Below, piece after piece: positions 1 through 8,944 of a stretch of DNA of 64,000 bases. Under the pieces are notes generated by a model. It did no database searches. It saw only the letters and a list, made by a program, of their open reading frames with translations, and was not told where the DNA came from. The position numbers were made by a program, and so were the translations under genes. Positions within the stretch are counted from its first letter, which is position 1, and every line of letters begins with the position of its first letter. The DNA comes from Arthrobacter pascens (GTDB taxonomy: Bacteria; Actinomycetota; Actinomycetes; Actinomycetales; Micrococcaceae), in the NCBI RefSeq assembly GCF_030815585.1, contig NZ_JAUSWY010000001.1, positions 2,170,001 through 2,234,000 on the forward strand, given 5' to 3'.

Positions 1-82
1 GAGAATTGTGAGCGACCTGTTCATGTCGGCCCTTCCAGAGAAGTGGGACTTCCGTGTCCCTGAAGCTGGTATGTCCGTTTAG

Positions 83-108
83 GTAAACGTTGTACGTAAA
101 CGTTGTAT
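83..108. promoter_or_regulatory. Tandem 13-bp repeats, candidate LacI-family operator
   Basis: GTAAACGTTGTAC is followed directly by GTAAACGTTGTAT. Each unit has the palindromic core AACGTT with a central CG, which is common in LacI-family operators. The repeat lies just downstream of the minus-strand LacI gene, where the promoter of a further minus-strand gene outside the window would be. Binding by that regulator is inferred from position. Confidence 0.5.
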
Positions 109-160
109 CAAGCATGCGATGTCATTCGCTGACGGTCAAGAGCTTCCCGGAAAATTTCTT

Positions 161-1207
161 TCAGGCAGCGCTGTTGGCGCCAGATACGCCTTTCAGGGCC
201 CCTCCGGAGGACTCGCGGACCTGGAGCAGGAAGTCTGTCTCTATCTCCCGCGCGTCCAGTTCAGCACCGCCTTCAATGCGGCGAAGCAGCGTCTCCACTG
301 CAGCCTTGGCGATCTTGTCCCTGCGGGGGTTCACGGTCGAAAGCGCCGGCAGGGAGTACCGCGTTTCATCCAGGTCATCGAACCCGACGATCGCTACATC
401 CTCCGGGATACGCACGCCGGCCTCCTGCAGAACACGCATCGCACCAAGGGCCAGGGTGTCGTTGAACGCGAAGACCGCGTTGAACGACAGGCCGTCCTTG
501 AGGAGCTTCGTCATTGCCGCCGCTCCGCCGCGCCGATGCCAGGAGTCGGCATAGCACACCAGATTCGGGTCAAAGGACAGTCCGGCGGCCTCGAGGGCCT
601 CCCGGTATCCGGCCAGGCGGAGTTCAGCGGAAGCGACGATATCACCCTCATGGGCAGCCAAGGCCAGGACACGGCGACGGCCTGCTGCGAGCAAATGTTC
701 CGTTGCGGCGCGGGCGCCTGATGTGTTTGCCATGGTGATGCGGTCCACCTGGCCGTCGAAGGACGTGTCGCCAAGGACGACCAGCGGCGTGTCAACACCC
801 TTCAGGAGTTCGGCGTCCGAGGCACCCAGCGTCAGGGAACTGTAGATGACGCCGTCCACCATGTGCCGGTGTTGGCCACGAAGGGCGGCCAGTTCGTTTT
901 CGCGGCCGCTGCCGATCGGCTCAATGAGCACCGCGAGCCCCCGTTCTGCGGCGGCGCGCATCACCGCATCGGCGAGTTCGGCAAAGTAGGCAGTGGTGAG
1001 GTCAGGAATGATCAGGCCGATGACGCCCGAACGCCCGGACCTCAGATTCCGCGCCGACAGGTTTGGGCGGTAACCCAGCTGCTCAATTGCGTCCTCAACA
1101 CGCTTCCGGGTCTCCGGCCTCAGCTGCGGATGCCCATTGATCACATTGGACACCGTCTTAATGGAAAAACCACTGACTCGTGCAACATCCCGGATCGTGA
1201 CAGACAC
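161..1207 (-). CDS. LacI-family transcriptional regulator
   Basis: A 348-residue protein of normal LacI/GalR length. The N-terminal helix-turn-helix (about residues 4-24, IRDVARVSGFSIKTVSNVIN) and hinge helix (NLSARNLRSGRSGVIGLI) are clear. A periplasmic-binding-protein-like effector domain follows, with the conserved IVGFDDLD segment near residue 276. It probably represses a catabolic operon and is released by a small ligand, as in the family. The gene stands alone on the minus strand, and a tandem candidate operator lies just beyond its 3' end. It is a different protein from the LacI regulator at 30.2-31.2 kb. The effector cannot be read from sequence. Confidence 0.93.
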   Translation of the reverse strand: MSVTIRDVARVSGFSIKTVSNVINGHPQLRPETRKRVEDAIEQLGYRPNLSARNLRSGRSGVIGLIIPDLTTAYFAELADAVMRAAAERGLAVLIEPIGSGRENELAALRGQHRHMVDGVIYSSLTLGASDAELLKGVDTPLVVLGDTSFDGQVDRITMANTSGARAATEHLLAAGRRRVLALAAHEGDIVASAELRLAGYREALEAAGLSFDPNLVCYADSWHRRGGAAAMTKLLKDGLSFNAVFAFNDTLALGAMRVLQEAGVRIPEDVAIVGFDDLDETRYSLPALSTVNPRRDKIAKAAVETLLRRIEGGAELDAREIETDFLLQVRESSGGALKGVSGANSAA

Positions 1208-1459
1208 GCCACTCCTTCCCCCGCCTCATGGCCTGAATATACGGGCCTGTCCTTAGGGTACAACGTGGGAAGTGATCCGGTACAACGTGAGTAGCGGGGG
1301 GTTATGAGGCGTTTTCAAACGGACGTCTTCTCGAAGCCGCTGAAGAAGGAAACGTTCCGCAGAAGTCCTCCAGTTGAGGAGTCGGCGGTATCGGGTTCGA
1401 GGCGATCGAGCTCCCAAAGCAGCGTATGAGGCAGCCGTTGAGCATCGATCCCACCTGCC

Positions 1460-1798
1460 GGGCCGGACTGTGCTGCTCGCAGCACAGTCCGCCAAAGCCT
1501 CACTGCTTGGCTACTACCGGAACAGCCGCTGGCCGGAGAGCATAAATCCGCCACCGCCCGGACAGAGGCAGTCCGCTTCGCTAAGCGCATCACCGTGCTC
1601 GATGCCGAGCTCAAGGACAACAACACCCGCACCACCGAACTCCTCGAGGCAAGCCCCGCGGCTCCCCTATTGGAGGAGACCGGCATCGGCGGCCCCGTCA
1701 CCGCCGCCGTGGTCTACACGGCCTGGTCGCATCTAGGCCGGGTTCGTTCCGAGGCCGTGTTCGCCACCATCGCCGGCGTGAACCCTATCCAGGTATAG
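1460..1798 (+). pseudogene. IS110-family transposase, C-terminal remnant
   Basis: One frame reads LLPEQPLAGEHKS, then a helical stretch, then GIGGPVTAAVVYTAWSH and VRSEAVFATIAGVNPI. This is the Transposase_20 (IS116/IS110/IS902) signature. The N-terminal DEDD catalytic domain and the last part of the protein, after the GVNPI segment, are missing, and a stop follows immediately. It is a dead fragment that marks an old insertion between the LacI gene and the sulfurtransferase. The 250 bases on its left and 130 on its right show no recognisable gene. Confidence 0.75.
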
Positions 1799-1928
1799 AA
1801 GATTCGGATCATGAACGACTGGCACCAGGCTACTTAGTCAGTTACGGCGCCGAGGCTGGAGGTGCGGTGTAGACCGGCCATCTATGGCTCCGGAGACGGT
1901 AGCCGAACTACTCGCCCAAACAGGAACT

Positions 1929-2810
1929 TCAATTACCTACTGCTATGGGAGCCCGTACAGCGTTGCCCCATTCGGTCCATGAGCCGTCGTAGTTTCTCAC
2001 GCTGTCCATGCCGAGCAGGAAAGTCAGAGCGAACCACGAGTGGCTTGAACGCTCGCCAATGCGGCAGTAGGTGATGACTTCATCGTCGGCTAGCAGGCCT
2101 ACTTCGTTGAAGTAGATCTCCTCGAGTTCCCTTCGGGGCCGGAACGTCCCGTTGTCGGAAACAGCCCGCGCCCACGGGACATTGCGCGCCCCCGGGATAT
2201 GCCCGCCGCGAAGGACGCCCTCCTGCGGGTAATCGGGAATTGACGTGCGCTCACCCGTGTATTCCTCAGGGCTGCGGATGTCTATCAGGGGTAGCCCGAT
2301 GTGTTCCTGGACGTCATTCTTAAACGCCCGGATGGACGCGTCGTCGCGCGTGACCACCGGATACGGCGTTGCGGTCCGAGCGGGCGCGGGCGCGGTCCCG
2401 AGAGGACGTCCTTCGGTGATCCACTTTTCACGCCCGCCGTCGAGCAAGCGGACGTCAGGATGGCCAAAGAGACTGAATACCCAGAGCGTATAGGCGGCCC
2501 ACCAGTTGTGCTTGTCACCATAAATGACAACGGTGCTGTCCCGTGAAATACCGCGGGACGTCATAAGATCGGCAAATTCCTGGCCCGTCAAATAGTCGCG
2601 CATCACCTGGTCATTCAGGTCTGTATGCCAATCGATTTTCACGGCCGACGGTATATGGCCCACTTCATACAGCAGCGGATCCTCGTCAGACTCCACGATG
2701 ACCAGCCTGTCGTCGGCCATGTGCCGCACCAGCCATTCGGCCGTGACCACCCTGTCGGGATGTGCGTACTCTGCGATTCGGTCAGAATTGCCTGGAGGTA
2801 AAGCTTGCAT
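1929..2810 (-). CDS. Thiosulfate/3-mercaptopyruvate-type sulfurtransferase (two rhodanese domains)
   Basis: A 293-residue tandem rhodanese. The inactive N-terminal domain (about 15-140) contains [14 protein letters not shown] and LLDGGREKW. The catalytic C-terminal domain (about 155-285) has the active-site loop [10 protein letters not shown] with Cys249, plus [10 protein letters not shown]. The CRxGxR loop is that of CysA/SseA-type enzymes, which move sulfane sulfur from thiosulfate or mercaptopyruvate to cyanide or thiols. The ATG at 2810 was chosen because AAAGGACC lies eight bases upstream; an ATG 48 bases further upstream has no such site. It may be the last gene of the minus-strand cluster, 82 bases after the CGNR gene. 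Confidence 0.92.
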   Translation of the reverse strand: MQALPPGNSDRIAEYAHPDRVVTAEWLVRHMADDRLVIVESDEDPLLYEVGHIPSAVKIDWHTDLNDQVMRDYLTGQEFADLMTSRGISRDSTVVIYGDKHNWWAAYTLWVFSLFGHPDVRLLDGGREKWITEGRPLGTAPAPARTATPYPVVTRDDASIRAFKNDVQEHIGLPLIDIRSPEEYTGERTSIPDYPQEGVLRGGHIPGARNVPWARAVSDNGTFRPRRELEEIYFNEVGLLADDEVITYCRIGERSSHSWFALTFLLGMDSVRNYDGSWTEWGNAVRAPIAVGN

Positions 2811-2892
2811 TGAGGTCCTTTGATGGGATCGATAGCCCGTCAGCGAAAAGACCTCCACCTGCCAACTTGTTCATCCATGAACAGGAATGAGG

Positions 2893-3570
2893 TCAATTCA
2901 CGAGCTTTGATTCATGTTTTCGCGCCCGGTGCGCTCGAAGATTTGCCGGGTTGCCGCAGATTTTCACATCATGCCAAACGCCGCTGTTGTTGCGTGAACG
3001 GTCAAAGAACGCAACCCTGCATTTTTCGCTGCGGCATAGTTTGAGCCGGTGCCAGGTTCCTGCGAGTTGGGCCTGGAAAATCTCTGTCATGGCCAGGGAT
3101 TCAATATGCCCGGCTCCCGCTCCCTGCGGTTCTGCCTGGACCATTCCATTGGATTTGAGCTTCAGGGACGTGGCGGTTGTCCAGACTGTGGGCAGGGCGT
3201 CGACGTCGGAACTGACGACGGCGGCGGGGTCCCCTTCGGCGTTGAGCGTGCCTGCAAGTTCATCACGAAAGTACCGCAGATGTTCCAGGTCGCGTTCCGT
3301 AAGTTTGACTTCGACATAGCGCCGGCCGGTGGCCTGTGCCCACTGTTTCAGCCCAGCATCCACCCAGCCCTGGGCGAGCCCAAGGTCAAGAAATAAGTCG
3401 GACCTTCGCGGCTTTCCAGCGGATTTCGTGTTGAGCAGGTCATGCACAAAACCGAGCCCTCCAGGAGCACTTTCCATGTCATAGCGCTGCGTCGCGTTCC
3501 AGTCGCTCACTGCATCCTCTTTCGCCGACTTCCAGGGCACTTGGTCATCCACTATGTTAAGTGCGATCAC
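2893..3570 (-). CDS. ABATE/CGNR zinc-finger protein, putative transcriptional regulator
   Basis: A 225-residue protein with an N-terminal ABATE-like helical domain and a C-terminal CGNR zinc finger. The finger is seen as LKLCRSEKCRVAFFDRSRN, then KICGNPANLRAHRARK, with Cys pairs that would bind zinc and the CGN signature. Such proteins are common in actinobacteria and are thought to be stress or metabolite responsive regulators. The start is GTG, overlapping the enoyl-CoA hydratase stop as GTGA (3567-3570), so translation is probably coupled. It could be the local regulator of the 2.9-7.7 kb operon, which is inferred from position only. Confidence 0.88.
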   Translation of the reverse strand: MIALNIVDDQVPWKSAKEDAVSDWNATQRYDMESAPGGLGFVHDLLNTKSAGKPRRSDLFLDLGLAQGWVDAGLKQWAQATGRRYVEVKLTERDLEHLRYFRDELAGTLNAEGDPAAVVSSDVDALPTVWTTATSLKLKSNGMVQAEPQGAGAGHIESLAMTEIFQAQLAGTWHRLKLCRSEKCRVAFFDRSRNNSGVWHDVKICGNPANLRAHRARKHESKLVN

Positions 3571-4355
3571 CGGCCTTGAAATTCCAACACGGGGCGTGGC
3601 CTTCCCGCTTTAAGGGCTTCCACTGCCGAGTTCAGCCCCACTTGGGTGTCTTCGCGTTCAAACAAGGGCATGGCGATATCAAACATCGCCTGGTCTGCCG
3701 CAGCGACACCGCCCAGTGACCAGGTCCTCAGCAGTGCCTTGTGCGCAGCGTGTGCCCGCGTGGCACCGGTAGCGATTCGCTGCGCAAAAGCCAAGACTTC
3801 CTCCCGGAGCTTGTCCTCGGAAACGACGCGGTTCACTACGCCGGCGCGGCTCATTTCCGACGCCGGCACTTTTTCCGAGGTCATGGCCCATTCTGCTGCC
3901 CGGGCCTTGCCTGCCCTTTCTGCCACCCGGTAGATGCCGCCCAGGAGAGTAACGATGCCAAGAGTTTGCTCCGGATGCCCGAACTCCGCTGACTCTGCGG
4001 CGAAGATGAGGTCGGCACGGAGAGCGAGTTCAAATCCACCTCCGAAGCAAAGACCCTGAACTTCGGCAATGACCGGCATCGGCAGCAATTCAAGCTGGTT
4101 GAAGACTGACATGTAGCGCTCAAACAAGGCACGCAGTTCCCGCGTTTCGGCGCCCGGCCACGTCATGATGTCACCTCCGAAGCTGAAGTCCGCACCTTCA
4201 GACCGAATGATGACCACACGGGCGTCACTGCTACCGATGGCAGTTACAGCTTCGGAAAGCTCATCCGCCATCTGAAGGTCGATTCGGTTCTGGGGCGGAT
4301 TGTCCAGGACGATGGTGGCAATCTGATCCTGGACAGTGAACGTAAGGTGGGTCAT
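3567..4355 (-). CDS. Enoyl-CoA hydratase/isomerase family protein
   Basis: A 262-residue crotonase-fold protein. The oxyanion-hole segments are FSFGGDIMTW and VQGLCFGGGFELALRADL, and a candidate catalytic Glu lies in FGHPEQTLGIVTLLGG. The family hydrates or isomerises acyl-CoA double bonds, or cleaves ring or beta-diketone CoA esters. The ATG at 4355 was chosen because the upstream in-frame extension is low-complexity and the downstream residues start the canonical fold (MTHLTFTVQDQIATIVLDNP). With the neighbouring thiolase it suggests a beta-oxidation-like route. The exact substrate is unknown. Confidence 0.9.
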   Translation of the reverse strand: MTHLTFTVQDQIATIVLDNPPQNRIDLQMADELSEAVTAIGSSDARVVIIRSEGADFSFGGDIMTWPGAETRELRALFERYMSVFNQLELLPMPVIAEVQGLCFGGGFELALRADLIFAAESAEFGHPEQTLGIVTLLGGIYRVAERAGKARAAEWAMTSEKVPASEMSRAGVVNRVVSEDKLREEVLAFAQRIATGATRAHAAHKALLRTWSLGGVAAADQAMFDIAMPLFEREDTQVGLNSAVEALKAGRPRPVLEFQGR

Positions 4356-4410
4356 TGGCTTAGGCCCTTTCGTTGAGGAAGTAGTTGGAACCGGCTGAGT
4401 GCCGCAGGAT

Positions 4411-5625
4411 TCAGTCGGCGGAGTAGAAACGGGATTCACCCACTGCCTTCCCGATCCGCTTACTGAGTTCAGCCGAGAAGCGGAGCACTGCGTCAAGCGG
4501 GCGGTGGTGGATGGCGGCTGAGACTATCTGACCGTTCTCGTCCTTGGTGAGGATGGTGACTCCGTAGAGCCTGAGTCCGCCGAACGCCGTCGCCTGCCAC
4601 TCAAGATAGGTGCGCGGACCGTTAACGGTTTGCTGCGTAAACTCGAGGGACTCGTAGATGGAGCTGGCTGCACTCATCACCGTTTTGACGTTCTCCCGGC
4701 CGGTGATCGGAGACCGGATGACAGACGCCTCAAGGACAACGTCGCGGTGGAAGGCCTCGCCAAAGTCGTCCGCGGACTTGCTGGCAAAGGCGTTGATCCA
4801 GCCTTGAGCGCCGGCTCCGCCGGGTGCAGTGGCAGATCCTTCAGAAATTTCTAGGAGGAACCGGCCGATGAGTCCGGCGACGTTCTGGGGCTGCTGGACG
4901 TGAGGCCAGTGGCCCGCCCCGCTGAGTACTTCCTCCTTCACGTGCTGGAATCGTGGGGCGACCGCTGAAGACACCAGTTCAGCGGTGGCGAAACCGTCGG
5001 CTTCACCGCGGATTATCAATACAGGTGAGCTAAATTCACTCTTCTGAGGGGCGTCCGGGATCCCCTCGTTCCAGCAGTCAACGAGGTGGGTCACCACTTC
5101 CGGGCGGATGCGGCTGCCTATATAGGTGAGCTTGTCCAGCCCGAATTCGTTCAGCCCGCCGCCCAGGTACATCCGAACCCCGCGCTGTGCTTCTACGTCC
5201 CCACCGAGCTGCCGGAAGGAGCTGACAGCTTCCTCGGGAAGGTGCGTCCCTGCCAAGGGCACGGGCGTAACGAATACTGCGCCCAGCACCTTGTCCGGGT
5301 GGCGGACACCCACGAGCTCGGCCACGAGCGTTCCCATGCTTTGCGCGACGAGTACTACGGGCTTGTCCAGCCCAGCCACAACGCGAGCGACGTCGTCGGC
5401 ATACCGCTGCAGACTGTAGGGGCCCTCATCCCCGCTCCGGTCCCCCATCCCTGCCAGGTCCAGCCTCAGCAGTTGGGCGTCCGCGGTGGCGAGTTCGGAG
5501 ACGACGTCGTCCCAGACACTCTGATCGTCCAAGAAACCGTGGATGAAAAGCACGGCCACATCGCCGCTGCCAGTGGTTGTCAGGGAGGGATCCTGCTCCT
5601 GCAACTGCTCCATTACAGTAGTCAC
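4411..5625 (-). CDS. Alpha/beta hydrolase fused to a SnoaL/NTF2-like domain
   Basis: A 404-residue two-domain protein. Residues 20-265 form an alpha/beta hydrolase: oxyanion loop FIHGFLDDQSVW, nucleophile elbow VAQSMGTLVAE, acidic region RGEADGF and catalytic His in GAGHWPHVQQP. Residues 275-400 resemble a cone-shaped SnoaL/NTF2 domain (FGEAFHRDVVLEAS...RENVKTVMSAASSIYESLEF). Lone hydrolases of this family are about 280 residues, so the C-terminal domain is an addition. It starts with GTG directly after the TAA of the flavin reductase gene (TAAGTG), so the two are co-transcribed. A role in ester or C-C bond hydrolysis in the local catabolic route is inferred. Confidence 0.86.
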   Translation of the reverse strand: MTTVMEQLQEQDPSLTTTGSGDVAVLFIHGFLDDQSVWDDVVSELATADAQLLRLDLAGMGDRSGDEGPYSLQRYADDVARVVAGLDKPVVLVAQSMGTLVAELVGVRHPDKVLGAVFVTPVPLAGTHLPEEAVSSFRQLGGDVEAQRGVRMYLGGGLNEFGLDKLTYIGSRIRPEVVTHLVDCWNEGIPDAPQKSEFSSPVLIIRGEADGFATAELVSSAVAPRFQHVKEEVLSGAGHWPHVQQPQNVAGLIGRFLLEISEGSATAPGGAGAQGWINAFASKSADDFGEAFHRDVVLEASVIRSPITGRENVKTVMSAASSIYESLEFTQQTVNGPRTYLEWQATAFGGLRLYGVTILTKDENGQIVSAAIHHRPLDAVLRFSAELSKRIGKAVGESRFYSAD

Positions 5626-6348
5626 TTACTGCTCCTTGGTGAGGGTGGACCCCGACGGCGACCAGGCTGCTGTGTTAATGGGCGACCAGTCATCCGGCTG
5701 ACCGTCCAGGCGTGCCATGCGCTGCTTGTGTTTGGACTTCAGAAGGTCGTCCTCAAGGGGTGTGGTGAACACGTTTTCAACCAGGGTGTATTCAGCCGCC
5801 AGCCGGCCCACAGCCGTGACCGCCGCAGTGTCAATCCGGCCCCGCTCCAGGTACAGCTCGTCCTTGACGTGGAAGCGGACCACTTCGCCCCAGACGACAT
5901 GGTCGTTCATGTCGCCCACGGGAATGATGCGGTTAACGATGCATTCCATCGCGATAGGGGCGTCTTTGATCCTGGGTGCTGTCACGGCCTGCGAAGCCTC
6001 TTTTTCGAGCCCCACCGCCTCAAACTCGTCGATTCCCGAGGGAAATTCGAAGGCGGAGGAGTGCAGGGCGTGAGCCTGCGGAAGCGTGGCCACGTTGACT
6101 ACAAAGTTACCCGTTTCGCGGATGTTGACGAACGTGTCCTTAAGGGTCCTGCCGTCTGAGCGCGGCTGCAGCGAGATGGACACCATGGGCGGCTTTCGTC
6201 CCACCGCCGTGAAGAAGGAGATAGGTGCAAGATTGGCGACACCCTCTTCAGAGATGGTGCTCACCCAAGCGATCGCCCGCGGAATGATGCTTCCAATGAG
6301 GAGTTTGTAGGAGTCTGCGGCGTCGAGATCCGCGCTGTTGATGATCAT
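5626..6348 (-). CDS. Flavin reductase family protein
   Basis: A 240-residue FMN-binding split-barrel protein. The N-terminal signature SADLDAADSYKLLIGSIIPRAIAWVST, then NLAPISFFTAVGRKPPMVSIS and DTFVNIRETGNFVVN, is typical of DIM6/NTAB-like proteins. These bind FMN and either feed reduced flavin to a monooxygenase or act as stand-alone reductases. No oxygenase partner is visible next to it. The ATG at 6348 was chosen because residues from there align with the fold; the upstream in-frame ATG at 6417 adds an unlikely Arg/Pro-rich stretch. Its 5' region carries a box shared with the 7.8 kb intergenic region. Confidence 0.9.
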   Translation of the reverse strand: MIINSADLDAADSYKLLIGSIIPRAIAWVSTISEEGVANLAPISFFTAVGRKPPMVSISLQPRSDGRTLKDTFVNIRETGNFVVNVATLPQAHALHSSAFEFPSGIDEFEAVGLEKEASQAVTAPRIKDAPIAMECIVNRIIPVGDMNDHVVWGEVVRFHVKDELYLERGRIDTAAVTAVGRLAAEYTLVENVFTTPLEDDLLKSKHKQRMARLDGQPDDWSPINTAAWSPSGSTLTKEQ

Positions 6349-6464
6349 GGAGGGCCTGTATCTTTCCCTGTCGGTGTGTGGGGGCGTTTCTAGAGGAAAC
6401 GCGACCTGGGGCTGCATCGGCGCGACCCGCGGTGGTGGAAGTGTTGGAGCTTTGTAGAATCAGC

Positions 6465-6478
6465 TGAAGTAAGCGTAC
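6465..6478 (-). promoter_or_regulatory. 14-bp box shared with 7843-7856
   Basis: Read on the minus strand, in the direction of the flavin reductase gene, the box is GTACGCTTACTTCA. The same box with one mismatch lies at 7843-7856 on the plus strand, facing the alpha/beta hydrolase gene. Both lie 115-180 bases before start codons, so this is a candidate operator or activator site. Confidence 0.4.
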
Positions 6479-6564
6479 CTAGTTTACCTATGTCATTCAA
6501 GAGCATAGATACAGAATTCGAAAATGGCTCAAGGTGGGGTCACGCCCCGGAGCAGGGACGGCAA

Positions 6565-7734
6565 CTAGCGCTCCAGCACAACGGCGAGGCCCTGCCCCAC
6601 CCCGATGCAAATGGCGGCAACTCCAACCCCTCCCCCACGGCGCTTCAGTTCCCGTGCCAGGTGGATCAGGACGCGGGAGCCGGACGCGCCCAGCGGGTGT
6701 CCCACGGCCAGCGCGCCACCGTGAATGTTCACCTTCTCCGGATCCAGGTCAGGCCACAGCCGCAGGCATGCCAGGCTTTGGGCCGCGAAGGCTTCATTGA
6801 GCTCCACAACATCGACGTCGGCCCAGGTCTTCCCTGCCCGGGCCAGGGCCTGGTTGGCGGCCTCCACGGGCGCAATGCCGAAGATGTCTGGATCATTGCC
6901 GGCCACCCCGCGTGAAACGATGCGTGCCAGGGGTTCCGTTTCCAGGGCGCCCTCCCGGCCGATAAGCATGGCTGCTGCCCCGTCATTGAGCGGAGATGAA
7001 TTGCCTGCAGTGACTGAACCGCCGTCACGGAATGCCGGAGCGAGACCGGCCAAGGCCTCCCCCGAGGTGGTGGGCCGGACACCCTCGTCGTTGAGGAGCT
7101 GTGAAACCGGATGGGGCACCACCTCGTCGTCGTAGATGCCTTCGGACCAGGCCTTCGCGGCCAGCCGGTGGCTGCGAACGGCAAACTGGTCTTGCTCTGT
7201 CCTTGAGATGTCGAACTTGTCGGCGAGGTTTTCTGCCGTTTCGCCATTGGAGATGGTCCAGGCCTGGTTCATCCTGGGGTTGACCATTCGCCAGCCCAGC
7301 GTTGAACTGTGGAGAGTTTCCGGGCCGGCAGGAAAGGCCCGTTCGGGTTTTGCGAGGATCCAGGGCGCCCTGCTCATGGATTCGACGCCCCCGGCGACAA
7401 CCAGGTCGGCATCGCCGATTTCCACCGCTCGGCTGGCCTGGATGGCAGCCTCGAGGCCTGAACCGCACAGCCGATTGACCGTAACGCCAGGCACCGACGT
7501 CGGAAGGCCGGCGAGCAGTGCAGACATTCGCGCCACATTGCGGTTATCTTCTCCCGCACCGTTGGCGTTGCCCAGAATCACCTCATCAATCCTGTGCGCT
7601 TCCAGCCCCGGCTGCCTTTCGACTACCTCCCGGATGACATGGGAGGCCAGATCGTCGGGGCGGATGCCCGCCAATGACTTCGCGAATTTTCCGAAGGGGG
7701 TGCGGATCCCGTCATAGATGAAACTGCCTGCCAT
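6565..7734 (-). CDS. Acetyl-CoA C-acyltransferase (thiolase)
   Basis: A 389-residue thiolase of full family length. The nucleophilic Cys90 lies in VNRLCGSG, the catalytic His is in GGALAVGHPLGASG, and the second Cys is in AICIGVGQG. NEAFAAQ and GGVESMSRAPW are also conserved. The enzyme cleaves 3-ketoacyl-CoA with CoA to acetyl-CoA and a shorter acyl-CoA, as in the last step of beta-ketoadipate or fatty-acid type routes. The PaaJ/PcaF-like flavour suggests an aromatic or dicarboxylate end-product, but this is not proven. The ATG at 7734 was chosen because MAGSFIYDGIRTPFGKF begins the fold. It is the first gene of the minus-strand run. Confidence 0.94.
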   Translation of the reverse strand: MAGSFIYDGIRTPFGKFAKSLAGIRPDDLASHVIREVVERQPGLEAHRIDEVILGNANGAGEDNRNVARMSALLAGLPTSVPGVTVNRLCGSGLEAAIQASRAVEIGDADLVVAGGVESMSRAPWILAKPERAFPAGPETLHSSTLGWRMVNPRMNQAWTISNGETAENLADKFDISRTEQDQFAVRSHRLAAKAWSEGIYDDEVVPHPVSQLLNDEGVRPTTSGEALAGLAPAFRDGGSVTAGNSSPLNDGAAAMLIGREGALETEPLARIVSRGVAGNDPDIFGIAPVEAANQALARAGKTWADVDVVELNEAFAAQSLACLRLWPDLDPEKVNIHGGALAVGHPLGASGSRVLIHLARELKRRGGGVGVAAICIGVGQGLAVVLER

Positions 7735-7842
7735 CGTTTTGCCTTTCGCCGTGCATAGGTGAAGAAATCTGGGAATGGGGTCGGCTTGGGGCCGTGAAAG
7801 GAGCATACGCCTAAAAATCGTTGCAGGACATAGTCTAAAGCT

Positions 7843-7856
7843 GTACGCTTATTTCA
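7843..7856 (+). promoter_or_regulatory. 14-bp box shared with 6465-6478, in a divergent promoter region
   Basis: GTACGCTTATTTCA in the 283-base gap between the thiolase (minus) and the alpha/beta hydrolase (plus). It matches the box before the flavin reductase gene in 13 of 14 positions and in the same orientation relative to the downstream gene. A weaker relative, ATACGCCTA, lies at about 7805-7813. Confidence 0.4.
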
Positions 7857-8017
7857 CATCATGCACCCGTAAGGCTGAAGCTTCCCGCTGAAACCGGGGC
7901 TCAGGCCCTTCAACCACCACGCAACTGATTCGTTCCAAGATTCCCCGCGGCGCGCGGCGTGGCTCCCGCGGTTTGACACCTACCCGGCCACGAGCGCTGG
8001 AGAGAAAAGAGAGACTC

Positions 8018-8911
8018 ATGGCAGAACGACTGGATGTTGAATTTACGGCCGAGGGGGGCATCAGGCTCCGCGCTTGGCTCTACATCCCGGAGGGGCCAGG
8101 GCCTCATCCCGCCATCACCATGGCCCACGGCTATGCGGGCACACGCGCCCACGGACTCGCCGCATATGCCTCCCGCTTTGCCGACAACGGATTTGTGGTT
8201 CTGGTCCACGATCACCGGAATTTCGGCGCCAGCGAGGGGGAACTCCGCCACGACATCAATCCCTGGCAGCAGATCAAGGACTGGCGGCGGGCGGTGACCT
8301 ATCTTGAGGGCAGGCCCGAGGTAGACGCCTCCCGCATAGGCCTGTGGGGGTCCAGCTACTCCGGCGGGCACGCCCTGGTTCTTGGAGCCACGGAACAGCG
8401 GCTCAAGGCAGTGGTCTCCCAGGTACCCGCCATCAACGGCCATGTGGCCGGTTCCCGGCGCGCGATAGGCGATGCCAAGACGGCGCTGGAACAGTCCTTC
8501 GTTGACGACGAAAGGGACCAGGCCGCTGGTAAGGCACCCAGGATGATCGCAGTGGTGAGCAGTGATCCAAGTCAGCCAGCCGCATACCGGGTGCCCTCCG
8601 CCGTCCGCTTCTACACGCAACCCGGCCCGGAAGAATTTGGCTGGGACAACACCGTCACGTTGCAGTCCACCCGGGCAGCACGCCTCTACGAGCCCGGGGT
8701 CTGGGCCTCAAGGGTGTCGCCGAAGCCGCTGCTTTTCATCGTGGCCGCTGACGATGAACTGACCGGCACGGACCTGGCCCTGGAAGCCTACGAACAGGCC
8801 CAGGAGCCCAAATCCCTGGTGATGCTTCCGGGGGGCCACTTCGAGCCGTACGTCGAGAACTTTGAGGATTCAAGTTCCGCCGCCCTCAGCTGGTTTTTGC
8901 AGCATCTCTAA
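8018..8911 (+). CDS. Alpha/beta hydrolase
   Basis: A 297-residue soluble hydrolase. MAHGYAGTRAHGLAAYA forms the oxyanion loop, VHDHRNFGASEGELRHD follows, and the nucleophile elbow is LWGSSYSGGHALVLG. The acid and His are likely in VAADDELTG and LPGGHFEPYVE. This pattern matches the dienelactone-hydrolase/S15-peptidase-like branch, which often acts on esters, lactones or C-C bonds. The ATG at 8018 was preferred over one 45 bases upstream because a purine-rich AGAGAAAAGAGAG lies before it. It starts a plus-strand run with the MBL hydrolase and TDT transporter. The substrate is unknown. Confidence 0.88.
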   Translation: MAERLDVEFTAEGGIRLRAWLYIPEGPGPHPAITMAHGYAGTRAHGLAAYASRFADNGFVVLVHDHRNFGASEGELRHDINPWQQIKDWRRAVTYLEGRPEVDASRIGLWGSSYSGGHALVLGATEQRLKAVVSQVPAINGHVAGSRRAIGDAKTALEQSFVDDERDQAAGKAPRMIAVVSSDPSQPAAYRVPSAVRFYTQPGPEEFGWDNTVTLQSTRAARLYEPGVWASRVSPKPLLFIVAADDELTGTDLALEAYEQAQEPKSLVMLPGGHFEPYVENFEDSSSAALSWFLQHL

Positions 8912-8944
8912 ACACCACGAACTTCAGGGAAAGTGACACATACT

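Noticed and set aside
1208..1459. N-terminal part of the IS110 remnant
   Set aside because: No frame gave a recognisable DEDD domain in this stretch.
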